DNA of 64,000 bases from Enchytraeus crypticus (lineage: Eukaryota > Annelida > Clitellata > Enchytraeida > Enchytraeidae), in NCBI GenBank assembly GCA_905160935.1, contig CAJHZI010000507.1, positions 1,357,501-1,421,500 of the forward strand. Direction: 5' to 3'. Below the pieces are notes generated by a model. The model was given only the letters and a program-made list of their open reading frames with translations. It had not been told where the DNA came from and made no database searches. Each line of letters starts with the position of its first letter. The stretch's first letter is position 1. Below, in pieces: positions 44,674 to 57,100 of this stretch. The translations under genes were made by a program, and so were the position numbers.

Positions 44674-44675
<2 letters not shown>
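43750..44675. mobile_element. Possible hAT-like non-autonomous DNA element with GGCAAAAACC subterminal repeats
   Basis: Begins CAGGGTTGGCAAGTTTTTGCC-like and holds about eight GGCAAAAAC/GTTTTTGCC words within 140 bp. A second cluster in mirrored arrangement lies at 44580-44670. No transposase between them. CAGGG start and clustered subterminal words are usual for hAT elements. The right end is obscured by the (AT)n tract at 44678-44742. Confidence 0.45.

Positions 44676-44677
<2 letters not shown>

Positions 44678-44742
<65 letters not shown>
44678..44742. repeat. (AT)n microsatellite
   Basis: Pure dinucleotide run. Confidence 0.97.
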
Positions 44743-44744
<2 letters not shown>

Positions 44745-45261
44745 AGGGTGGAAATTTTGTGGATATTTGTGGTATATTGTATGATATGATTTTTGTCTGT
44801 AATTAAATAAAATAATAGTTACGTACTGTACGTAATTAATAGTTACCATAGAATACTGAAAAATAGTGGATGTCCAAGGCAATTGTTTACAAAGATCGAG
44901 TTAAAGAATGGCAGAGAAGCCAACAACTAATTTTGCTGTTTCATTCAACAGGGTGAAAGCCGGGGGTTAACAATATCAGCTGATAGTTATATATTTATAG
45001 GTATAAAATAATGAAGTTGTTGAACATTTGTAAAGCCTTTGAACGAGAATGAAATACTTAGGAGCGCATCTATAGTCACATCTATCACATATATGGACAT
45101 GACAAAAATTATTTGAAACGTATTCCTATTAATTGGTTGTATAATTCAATAATACTTATATAATCATACAAATATTATTTCAAATCTCTTAAAAGATATT
45201 CCCCTTTCTTTAGTTTCCGGAATACTGGAATTTGTATGCCCAAATGCGCAACGTTAGAATG

Positions 45262-45492
45262 TCTAAATAGCGTAGTGGTAACGTCATGAAGTTTTAAATG
45301 ACAAATCCTGCGGTGAATGGAACCCTCGTGGGTTCGAATCCCGGCCGCGCTGATCTGAGAGTAAAATCTCGGACATTCACTGGACTGGTTATACGGTAAA
45401 TGATCTAAATTGCCTAACGGATTAAACATGTGGTTTTAAAAGTGATAGATATCAACATAGTTGATTATTCACTATAATTCGTGTTTACTTTA
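45262..45492 (+). mobile_element. SINE family B, full copy
   Basis: TAGCGTAGTGGTAACGTCAT (A box), GTGGGTTCGAATCCCGGCC (B box), GCGCTGATCTGAGAGTAAAA, GATAGATATCAACATAGTTG, ending TTCGTGTTTACTTTAC. The best-preserved member. Confidence 0.88.
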
Positions 45493-45561
45493 CAACAGTA
45501 CAACATCTTGAAACCATTTAGAGGCATCTTGAAAGAAAACTGAAATTACACAAATAAAAAG

Positions 45562-45795
45562 TAAACAAGCATTATAGTGAAATGATCAACTATGTTGATA
45601 TCTATCACTTTTTAATACCACATGTTAAATCCGTTAGGCAATTTTGTCCATTTTCCGTGTAACCAGTCCAGTGAATGTCCGAGATTTTACTCTCAGATCA
45701 GCGCGGCCGGGATTCGAACCCACGAGAGTTCAATTCAACTCAGGATCTGTCATTTAAAATTTCTTGACGTTACCCCTACGCTATTAAGACATTCT
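45562..45795 (-). mobile_element. SINE family B, full copy, inverted partner
   Basis: Mirror image of 45262-45492, separated from it by about 70 bp, tail to tail. The two can pair along nearly their whole length. Confidence 0.88.
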
Positions 45796-46454
45796 ATTAA
45801 TTACTATTAAATTACTATTAATTACACATGTAACAAAGGGGCTTTGTTTACCCTCACGACTAAATGGAGCAAGCTGGAAATTAAGTCGCTCTTGTTACCA
45901 AACTGGTATCGCTGAAACAACAGTCATGCCATATCTACCTTATTTTAAAGATCATTGGTTGTTACGTGCGTCGTTATAATCTTTGTTAATCATTGTTTGT
46001 CGTCTATATTATGCTGTTAAGGACAACAGTAGCACACTAATTGTTGTTATATTGTTCTTATGAAAGATAAATTTATATTAAGTTATAAGCAAGAAATTCC
46101 TGCGAGAGGTGCACAAATTATGGTTTAAACATAATTTGTGCAACCTTTATTGGGGTATTTTTTGCTAGATTCGTTAAGGGCTTTCGGCTATAAAATTTGT
46201 AAAAGTCTGGCAACCCTGCTGTTATTACAGGTGTTGTTTTGTAAATACATATATATAACATATAAAGAAATATTAAATACAAAGTATATACATAAAATAT
46301 TGTTGGATAATTGAAAACTACATAATTATAGTCGATATGAGCCAATATTTTGGTTATTACTCTGACTCAGGGTCACTACATTCAGTCATATTTAATACCA
46401 GTATACCATTATCGTTTCTTCAACTGGCTTCTGAGTTTTTGACTCATTATTTTT
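45796..46454. other. Non-coding; nothing recognised
   Basis: A near-perfect short hairpin around GCACAAATTATGGTTTAAACATAATTTGTGC lies at about 46111-46142 (arms GCACAAATTATG). No gene. Confidence 0.5.
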
Positions 46455-46695
46455 TACGGGTACATTGGACCAGGAAGCACAGATGCTTGTTTAACGCCAA
46501 TTTCGTCGTTCCTCTACATGGTTATTAGTAATCGTTGCCATTCTTATGGCGCATCAATTGCAACCGGCACCGATTTAAGAATAACCTTCCAACACCCTGG
46601 GATTTTTTCATTCAAAGCCGTCAACACTCAGGTCTTCCAAGGTGGTCACCCAACCATGTACTAACTGAGGACGATGTAGCTTAACTTCGATTATT
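46455..46695 (+). repeat. Interspersed repeat, family E
   Basis: GACCAGGAAGCACAGATGC, CATGGTTATTAGTAATCG and GCGCATCAATTGCAACCGG recur at 55745-55855. Probably part of a LINE related to the family 3 fragment next to that copy. Confidence 0.65.
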
Positions 46696-47350
46696 GACGC
46701 ATAACTAAAACAAGTGCGCTAAATACCGCCCTCAGAGTGCGTTAAATCCATCCATCATTATGATATAATAGGCCTTTTACATTCTGGTTCAAATTGTTTC
46801 TGATAAGTTTCAGTATCGCATCTTCTTAATTTTTATAATTTTGAATTGCACTGTTTAAATAATTTTGTGTTTCGATCATCGATTTTCACTTTTTTGTTTC
46901 TGAAGTTTTCTCTAATCTCTCGGAGATTAGAGAAAATTAGATTAGATTATACTGTATATAACCGACCCGACAAGGGGCTCATACGATAACGACCCTCTCC
47001 AAGATCTCGTCATTCGATTTTCACCAAATTTTCACAATATGTGCAGATTGTCATTAGTAGTCGGTGTGCAAAATTTCATGACTCTAGGGCTAAAACGTTT
47101 TTAGCTATTTAATTAAATAGTTTACACAAAAAGTTACGTGCACAATTTTGACACCAATGGCCTGCCCAGATCAGCTGATTACTTGTCTGCTGTCTGAACA
47201 ACTTAGCTAGCTAGGTAGAGAGAGAGAGAGAGAGCCATGTTTTATTCAAAAAACAGTGCCTGATATCTGAAACACTATACTGACAAACATCGTGCACAAA
47301 AAATAAAAGGTGCAATGAACCTTACGTTATTTAATTAGTTATCCTGCATA
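46696..47350. other. Non-coding; hairpin at about 46912-46944
   Basis: TTTTCTCTAATCTC and its complement around TCG; a (GA)n run at 47218-47233. No gene. Confidence 0.55.
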
Positions 47351-47352
47351 GC

Positions 47353-47712
47353 GGCCACCAGTGAGGACATGGTCCTATCTTGCTGGCCACCAGTGAGGAC
47401 ATGGTCCTATCTTGCTGGCCACCCGTGAGGACATGGTCCTATCTTGCTGACCACCAGTGAGGACATGGTCCGATCTTGCTGGCCACCAGTGAGGACATGA
47501 TCCTATCTTGCTGACCACCAGTGAGGACTTGGTCCTATCTTGCTGGCCACCAGTGAGGACTTGGTCCGATCTTGCTGGCCACCAGTGAGGACATGATCCT
47601 ATCCTGCTGACCACCAGTGAGGACTTGGTCCTATCTTGCTGGCTACCAGTGAGGACTTGGTCCTATCTTGCTGGCCACCAGTGAGGACTTGGTCCTATCT
47701 TGCTGGCCACTG
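47353..47712. repeat. 32-bp minisatellite, about 11 copies
   Basis: Unit GGCCACCAGTGAGGACATGG plus TCCTATCTTGCT with a few point variants (CCACC to ACCAC, CATGG to CTTGG). Not a CRISPR: units are contiguous with no spacers. The Trp/Gly-rich minus-strand frame across it is an artefact. Confidence 0.97.
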
Positions 47713-49466
47713 ACATGCACAACAACTCAGATATAAGTTTAGCGCATACAAGTTAAGTTATCAAAAGTGTAAACTGACAAATAAAGGTATAAATACAGTA
47801 TTCTAAAACATAACAAATCAAGGATTCCAAGTATCTAATTAGTAATTTTTAAGGAGCCTTTGAAAATTATTACGGTTTTGAATACATCTAATCTGTTCTG
47901 GTATACTGTTCCAGATTTTGTAGCTATTTAATGTTATAGAACAGAAAAATGCCAGATTGGACTGTAAGAATAGGTGGTTCCACCCGGTGGTGGTTAAATC
48001 CGATTCCGGCCTATTTGAAAAAATCAAATCTGGTACACCCCTAAATAACAGCTACTGTAGCTTTAATGTATAATGTAAACGTTCTTCAGTATGCATGTAT
48101 ATACATAGTACATCAAACGTTGAGTTTATTCAATTTATCCCCTTGGGATAAATTGAATATTTCTGTTAATTACTAAAAGTACTGATGATTTCTAAGTTAA
48201 ATATTTTGAACTTGACTGGGAGTATACAGCTCGTTGAATTACTGAAACTCGCATTGAATTTTATTTCACTCCAGGAAATACTGGCTATCTGGAATTCTGG
48301 ATTGTCTCCTGGAAGTTTTAACAATTTTATCAAAAATACTGATAGTATTGTCGATAATATTGTCGATAATACTGTCGATTATTGTCATCAACTATTCGCT
48401 ATATGTTATTTTAGTTAATAGGATCACTGTTCTTGTTTCATGGATGGATCCTGAGGTAGTGCTTAGTGGTGTACTGAATTGAGGTGAATCAACAAGGCAC
48501 TGGAAGTTTAACTGAAAAGATTTGAGTGTCAGTCATAACTTAACATAACAACAATTAGAGTGTTACAGTCATCAATGACAACATCGAGCACTATTCAGAC
48601 AAAATCAAGCCGGTGAGAAAAAAAGTGATCAGAAAAGAATTCAAAAATAATGCGAAGAAAAAGTTAAGTGGTTTTTCTTGGAAAAATGATGGACTTGACA
48701 AATTCTGGAATGATTAATGGTTGGTACTGCACAGTGAAGAGCAGGTTAGAGATCATTACCGCATGTTGCTTAATAAATGTTTGCAGACTGTATATATTTG
48801 ATGTAAGGCGCTTTGTAGTTGCCATGCTGTTTTCTTAAAATCTCAGAAATCTCTTAGGAATTTAATTTTCTGACTCTGTAGACACGATGTTTGTAGACAA
48901 AGAATGTCTGCTTATTCAAGTTCTGTATAAAAAATGTGGAAATCCTACAATAATCTATTTTTCTAGCATGGGTTATACTGAACTTGGGTTGTACTGATTC
49001 TGCTGTGCATCATAGCACAGCAGAATCAGTACAATTGATCAGAATGCAATTCAAACAAAGTATCAGCACGGCTGAAAATTTCACCTTTGGTTTTTGGTTT
49101 TGCTTGATTTTTAAATGTTATTATTAATGTTACTTAATATGTGAGTAATATTAATAGAATCTTTAACGTTGCATTGAAGTTTTGAATGTAAGATATCAAA
49201 ATATTTGAAAGTAAGAAAAATTCAAAATATGTTGAAATTTAATAAAGTTAACAAGGTAAATATTGTTAACTGTAACTCTTCAAATAGATCTGCAACATAA
49301 TTAGAGATACAATATATATTTGGGTTGCATTATTTAATTTTACCATATGTGCTTTTTTAAATACTATTTACTTTTTGGTTTATTGAACGTATTATGTAGA
49401 ACAGTGATTACTAACAGGTACTGAGAAATCAGAACTTTGTAGTTGAACATATTTGTGAGTGGTGTT
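47713..49466. other. Intergenic, upstream of the catenin gene
   Basis: Holds two strong hairpins: 48128-48159 (ATTCAATTTATCCC arms) and 48989-49034 (perfect 20-bp arms TTGTACTGATTCTGCTGTGC, loop ATCATA). The second lies 430 bp upstream of the catenin start. No exon recognised. Any 5' UTR exons of catenin would be here. Confidence 0.6.
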
Positions 49467-49621
49467 ATGTACACCGTGGAGTACGCAGGAGGGGGTGGGG
49501 GTGAGAGATCATCGGGGAGGTGGGGTGGTTCACACCATGACTCCCCTGCCATGGATTACACGGGGGGTTATCGGAGCTCAGAGGGGCTGCGGGATGACGA
49601 AAGCCTACAACATTATAACAG
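49467..49621 (+). CDS. CTNND: Catenin exon 1
   Basis: [40 protein letters not shown]. Donor AG|GTATTT, phase 2. The start context is weak, so additional upstream exons cannot be excluded. Confidence 0.75.
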
Positions 49622-52600
49622 GTATTTCCTCGTATTTATTGATGTAGACCTAAGTCCCCGACATCATCCGTGTATGAGGAACGGACGTTAAACCTTTGTT
49701 ATTATTGTTAGTATTATATTACGACTAAAAAATTACTGAACGTTCTTGAATTGTTGGTTATCTATGAAATGTGTATTTTAATGAGGTTTGTAAATAATCT
49801 AAGTGTGTTTTATGATATTCCTGCAATCTTTATCAATCAGTAAAGGTGAGTCATTTACAATAACGATGCTTGTAGAATTAGGAGAATATCAGTTTCAAAT
49901 AAATAAGTATTGAGCAATCGCGTGCAAACGGTTGTGCTTAAGTGCATGTGCGTGCGTGCGGGTTGATATATTGAAGCATGTGTATATGTTTATTGACTTG
50001 TGACCACAGTTGTGTGATAGTGACAGGTCGTTAACTGTGTGTGACTACTGTGGTTTATTAGGTCCAACGAAGGACAGCCTCAAGCTTTTGCTACATCTTC
50101 TTTCAACGAGTACCCAAATCAACGACTGCCTACCTCATATCAGTATCTTCCAGCCAATCAGCCGCGAGCAATGAGCTATGGGGGGGATGAAGGGTGGAGC
50201 GAGGAGGGGAGCGTTATCAGGGGCAACCCCCTCGATGAGAGATTTAGTGAGCAGGATGATGCTAGCGTTATCGCTGCGGTCACTGGTGCTGGTCGTCTTG
50301 GTAACCCTCCTAGCAACGTTCTCTATGGTGATCCACCTAGCAACGTTCTCTATGGTGATCCACCTAGCAACGGTCTCTATAGCAACCAGCCTGAGATGGA
50401 ACGTTATAGGTATGCAGATGCTGGCAGCCCACCCCCCGGCTCTGTGGTTGAGGGAGGGGTGGCCCCTGCACGACTGAGGGGAGCTTCCTCCGTGGCCAGT
50501 CAGCTTGACTCTAAGTGGCGTAACCCTGACCTCAGGGAAGTCATTGACTTCCTGTCACATCGTAATGATGCCATTAAGGTTGGTAGCTTGTCGAGTGTTT
50601 CTTAATATTAGAGAAACATTAAGATGTATCATATATTAACAGGAGGGAATTAAGATGCATCTTTTGTTAATAAACTGGATGATCTTTGGGATGTATAATA
50701 AATCTACTGAAGCTGATGAATTTGTCTAAGTTAAATGCTGACCTTTTATAATTAAATATTCTGTGAAGGATTATTTTATCAGATCATCTGTGGTGGTTCT
50801 AGTTGCTGCTTAATTCTATTTCATGTCAAGTACTGCAGTGAGATATAAAATATAAATAAAAGTAAGTTTATGAAATATAAACTCATGAACTTTTCTAAAA
50901 ACTCATATCCACTGAAGTTTTAATTTTCTACTGACGAACTAAGTTAGTAATTTATTCTAAGCATTGGTAATTTAGGGTAATTTCATTTCATTGGTAATTT
51001 CTGTATTGCAAAACCTTATGTTTCCATATATGCATTATTTAATTAACAGGCTAAGTTGGTATTTTTATTCTAAACATTGGCAATTTAGTTTCATTCTACT
51101 AGTAATCATATTACTTATATTTTTCAAACATAATACCTTGTATTTCAGTAATGTAATAGCTTATATTTCTGCATTTTTTGATATTTATTAACTTTTAAAC
51201 TTTTTTTGTTTATCCCATCATAATAAACAGCAAATAATGCGTACTAACAGGCTAATGCAACCTATTAATAATTTAGCGTATTAATATTAATAGTGTATTA
51301 ATATAAATGGCGTGTTAACATTAATGAGGCGTATTAACAGGCTAATGCAGCGTATTAATAATAGCGTATTAATATTAATAGTGTATTAATAAAATAGCGT
51401 ATTAACATTAATAAGGCGTATTAACAGGCTAATGCAGCGTATTAGTATTTGCGTATTAATATTAATAACGTATTAATATAAATAGCTTATTAATATATAT
51501 AGCGTATTAATGTAATATTAATGAAGCATATGAACAGGCCAATGGAGCAGCGTACCTGCAGCACCTGTGCTATTAATAGAAGCGTATTAATATTAGCGTA
51601 TTACTATAAATAGCATATTAACATTAATGAGGCGTATTAACAGGCTAATGCAGCAGCGTACCTGCAGCACCTGTGCTACATGGACGACAACATGAAGGCT
51701 CAGACGCGGGCACTGCGAGGTGTACCAGTGCTGGTAGAGCTGGTCGACAGTCCCGTGGCCGAGGTTTACCGCTCAGCCTGTGGTGCACTGCGCAATCTGT
51801 CGTACGGCAGAGCCAATGACGACAACAAGAGGGAAATGGCTCGGTGTGGCTGTGCTGCTGTGCTAGCGAGGCTTATCAGAAGATCTAGCGAGACAGATGT
51901 GAGAGAGGTAAGTGTGCATGTGCGTGTGTATGTGCGTGTGCATGTGCGTGTGTGCTCAGTTGTGATGAATTAGCTAGAAGTGATGAATTTGAATATCTAA
52001 AGAATGATGAGTTTCTCTAGAATATCTAACGACATTTGAATACCTATATATCTTTCCTGACATTATCCTTACATGAGGAATCGGACGTTAAACCTCTATT
52101 ATGACTATCATTTAAATGCATCACTGCAGTGGTTTAATGTTTTTTTTCTTGATTTGCTGGATGATTCATTTTATATGTGATTGTTCTCTTTTATTGATTG
52201 ATTATGTGCCTCTTTTTTTCCGCATGATATAATTTTATACGGTTATTTAGCAAGGACAATCATTGATTTATTGATTGATTTGTTTGATTGACAGATTGCG
52301 TGTTTGATTGATTGCATGACTGATTGATTGATGTTATTGGCAGACAGCCACTGGTATACTGTGGAACCTCTCGTCCTGTACCGATGTAAAGAAGATGTTA
52401 ATTGATGAGGCTGTGAGAACACTGGTCGACTCCATTGTTATACCGGCCTCAGGCTGGGATCGTATACACGGCACTACGAAGGTAACTGATATAACTCTAT
52501 TTTTATAGCCATAGGTTCATTCCATGTCAACTGATCCAATGGTCCCCAGGTGACCATCTCAGATTTGCCTGAAATTTACACCATGTGAGGCAAAATATGT

Positions 52601-54137
52601 CTCTAGGCTAGATTTAAAATATTAATTAAATTGGTTCACCGGTTTTGAAGTTATGACGATTTTGGTGACCCCATCGTTGGTCGAATTTTGTACAAAAATC
52701 AAAATGCGTCTAAATTTTTCTCAACTTTGAAGGGCCACATCTCTGTTAGTTCTTATCCAGTGTGCAAGAAGTGTGTTCATATTCTTCATTTACACCACAG
52801 TATACTATATTTGTGGTGTAGATGAAGAATATGAAGTCAAAATTCATGCCACACATATATCTTGGTTGCTATAGCGATCCAAACTTGACCAAAAATGAAG
52901 GTCAAATTTTCAAAAAGTGTGACTTTGGGATGCTATAAATCTCATAATGTGTGCAGCATCTGTAGATTAAGTATATATTCTTATACAATGCATATAGCTT
53001 TGTGAAATAAGACACTTGGCAGTTTCATAAAGTGATTAGAATTTTCATACCAGTACCTCAAAGTTGAAATAAAATTTATCCGTATCCGATTTTCACCCAA
53101 CTTCACCCACTGGACTACCCATGTTGACAGTTGATATGTCCATATTATTAAACTAAATGGATTTCTTGCATCTACTTTGTAAATATTTAGAATGAACGGG
53201 TTTCAAAGTTTTCTTTCATAAATTTCAAACGCATCGAAACTTAATGAAACATAAAGTTTGAGTTGTTGCAGCTGCCAAGATATACATGCCACATGAATTA
53301 TGAGTATATATTATAAAAATTTAAATTTAAAAGAATTATATCAACATATTATAAAAGTAGCGAAAAGTAGGGTTAGCATGTGTGACCACACCTATACTTT
53401 AGAAACGAGGTGAGAAGCTAATTTTTCTACAGGATGTTGCTAACATACTAACCTGTAAATGGCATAAGTTAGAAGGATCTACTCGACTGTCAACATGGGT
53501 AGTCTGGTGGGTGAAGTTGGGTGAAAATCGCATACGGATAAATTTTATTTCAACTTTGAGGTACTGGTATGAAAATTCTAATCACTTTATGAAACTGCCA
53601 AGTGTCTTATTTCACAAAGCTATATGCATTGTATAAGAATATATACTTAATCTACAGATGCTGCACACATTATGAGATTTATAGCATCCCAAAGTCACAC
53701 TTTTTGAAAATTTGACCTTCATTTTTGGTCAAGTTTGGATCGCTATAGCAACCAAGATATATGTGTGGCATGAATTTTGACTTCATATTCTTCATCTACA
53801 CCACAAATATAGTATACTGTGGTGTAAATGAAGAATATGAACACACTTCTTGCACACTGGATAAGAACTAACAGAGATGTGGCCCTTCAAAGTTGAGAAA
53901 AATTTAGACGCATTTTGATTTTTGTACAAAATTCGACCAACGATGGGGTCACCAAAATCGTCATAACTTCAAAACCGGTGAACCAATTTAATTAATATTT
54001 TAAATCTAGCCTAGAGACATATTTTGCCTCACATGGTGTAAATTTCAGGCAAATCTGAGATGGTCACCTGGGGACCATTGGATCAGTTGACATGGAATGA
54101 CCATTATGTAATGGTTTGATATTGTCAGGGTTCGTGC

Positions 54138-54174
<37 letters not shown>

Positions 54175-57100
54175 TTTTTTGTGTTTTCAATATGTTTATA
54201 TTGAATTGATGTATTGTTGTTGTTGTCGCGCTTAGTGGCTTTAACTCTCTATTTTTATAGCCATACTGGTTTAATATATAGATATGTAAACTTATTGACT
54301 GATAGATTGATTGGTTGCAGGCTTACTGACTGATAAACTAACTACAGTCTTATTTATTGACTGATTGACTGATTGCAGTCTTACTTATTGACTGATTGCA
54401 GTCCTACTGATTGACTAACTGCAGTCTTACTGATTGACTGATTGCAGTCTTACTGATTTATTGCAGTCACAGCCTATGATGGAGCACTCGACGACTGTGT
54501 TCAGGAACACGTCCGGTGTGCTGCGCAATGTGTCGTCAGATGGCGTGTACGCCAGGACTCGACTGAGAGAGTGCGAGGGGCTGATTGACTCGGTGCTGGC
54601 TGTCATCAGAGAGGCTGTGAAAGCAGGTGAGAGCTTGTGACCTAGTCTACAAAATGCTATTCTCATTCTCAAAGTATTCTGGTGTTGAAGCGTTGACCCC
54701 TTTCGTCTACTGATCCACTACCCTCGTATAAGCACTTATCCTACTACCATATAGGCACCGTATACCATATGGGCACATATATATCATATAGGCACCGATG
54801 CCAATCTTCTCTCTGTTCTAAAAATTCTCACATAAAAGCAGAAGTTCGATCTCGAATTCTGCCTCCTAGTCTTCGCTCATTGTTCTTCATTTCTACTTTC
54901 TCTGGCAAGATTATGACGCATATCTTCCTTCCATAGAAATACTCTTTCTACTCATATCATCTTTTGATCATCGGACTGGCACCGTTTAAGATCTCGCTTC
55001 TTTTCAGCATTACTTCTCTTCAGTCTCTTTGCTTATTGATATGGAATGAATTGATCTGTAGTTTTATATGCCGTGGGAACTGCCCTGACATCATCCATGG
55101 ATGAGTAGATGGACTTTAAACCATTGTAAATATTATTATTATTGTTATTATTATTATTATTTTTAGTTTGTTAGCCTGGGTATTGAGAATCTGAGGTTTA
55201 TAAAAACTATTTGAGCAATACGTGCTGAATCACCGCCCGACAACTCGATGTCATCAAGCGGCTTGAAAGAATTGCTGCAGTAGACTGCATTAAATCTTTC
55301 CAAAGTCATGGAAAGCCTTTGCCAAAGAAAAGAGGTGTCTCGCTTATCGCCGGTTTGCTCTGCAATTAGCCTGCCTTTGCCAGTAGTTAAGTCAAGTTCA
55401 TCGGGATTCATCGGGCCCATGGTTTCAATGGCCACCAGAATAACTTCATACCCTAAGGACAAATCATGGAACTCATCCATTTTCGTAGGGGCGACAAGTT
55501 CAGCAGCTCCACCAGCAGTAACTGAAGTTGTATTCAGGCAAGAGTTTGCCAAAGTGTCAATGACCGTGACGTTTCATACCTGGACAACCCGCTTAATTAC
55601 TCCGGGGAAGGGATGCCCGGCTCGCGAAAGTGCTCGCCATACTATGTCATATATATTGTGATTGCAAATTGTGATGGCGAGACATTTTATCTGAGCTGCC
55701 GTTGCATTATTATTATTATTAACACACATAACGACACACTGGGTCAGGAAGCACAGATGCTTGTTTAAGACCCATTTCCTCCTTCCTCTCCATGGTTATT
55801 AGTATTCGTTGCCTTTTGATGGAGCATCAATTGCAGCCGGCGCGGATTTTAATTATAATAATTATTATTATTATTGCCCTGGTTAAACTGGAATTGAAGG
55901 GAGGATGATGATGATTATTATTATTATTATTATCACTATGCTTAGTTGGATTTGTTAACCAATAAGCTATCGCCTCGACTAGTATTGTTGTTGTTGTTGT
56001 TCAGGTGATATGGACAACAAGTCGGTGGAGAACTGCGTGTGTGTGCTGCGCAACCTGAGCTACGCCTGTCAGGAGGTCGTTGACCCTGACTATCTGCGCC
56101 GCAGACAGGAAATGGCTGTGGCCGTGGAGACGGGAGAGGTGGGAGAGGGGGGTAGGGGATGCTGGGGTGGTAAGAAAAAAGGGGGGAGTAAGGGTGAGAA
56201 GGGTGCAGTAAAGAATAGCGATACACTGGTGCCTCAGAAGTAAATAATTTAGTTGATTGTTTGTTTAATTCTGCTTGTTCTAGTAAAGTTTTAGACTGCT
56301 AGGTTTACCTTAGCGTATTTGTACTAGGTTGATCGCTGCTGTTGTTAATAATTTGATTGTTTTGTATTTAGATATGAGAAATTGATGTCTTCAAAAAAAT
56401 AATTTGGGTTATGAATTTATTTAGTAAAACAACTGCACACACCTACACACAGCAACAGCAATAATAAGATCGTTGCAATCATCAATCACAACAATGAGCA
56501 CTATGGAACCAAAGCCAAACCTAGGAGCTAAAACAATAGGGTCTTGAGCACTACAAGTCCATTATCCAGAAACCATTATCCAGAACCATTATCCACTAGT
56601 CCATATGTAAACGTTGTACACACATTATAGATTCTATGAAAGTTAATAGATCAGGCGTAAACATTGTACAAACATTACAGATTGTATGAATGTTAATAGA
56701 TCAGGCGTAAATATTATACAGATATTACAGATTTTATAAATGTTTATTGATCAGGCGTAAACATTGTACAGACATTACATATTGTATGAATGTTTATAGA
56801 TGAGGGATAAACATTGTACAGACATTACAGATTGTATGAATGTTTATAGATCAGTCGTAATCTTTGTACAGACACTACAGATTGTATGAATGTTAATAGA
56901 TCAGACCCGCCACGTGGTATGGAGCTCTTGTGGCACACCAGTATCATACCTCTTTACCTCCAGCTACTCGACGGCTGTTCGAACCCTGAGACTTTGGAAG
57001 CTGCAGCAGGTGCTATACAAAATCTAGCGGCCTGCGACTGGCCCCCTGCGGTAGAGGTGAGAGGGATATTTTGAGCGAATAAAGTTTCTAAAATATTTTT

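Noticed and set aside
45290-45350. A functional tRNA gene (good A and B boxes)
   Set aside because: The cloverleaf is incomplete and the same head recurs in seven SINE B copies with a shared non-tRNA tail.
47353-47712. Array resembling a CRISPR, and a 79-aa minus-strand frame across it
   Set aside because: Units are head-to-tail with no spacers, in a eukaryotic genome. The frame just translates the minisatellite.
55163-55552. 129-aa minus-strand frame as a host gene
   Set aside because: Its motif matches a LINE polyprotein C-terminus and part of it recurs at 14130-14345, so it is mobile DNA.
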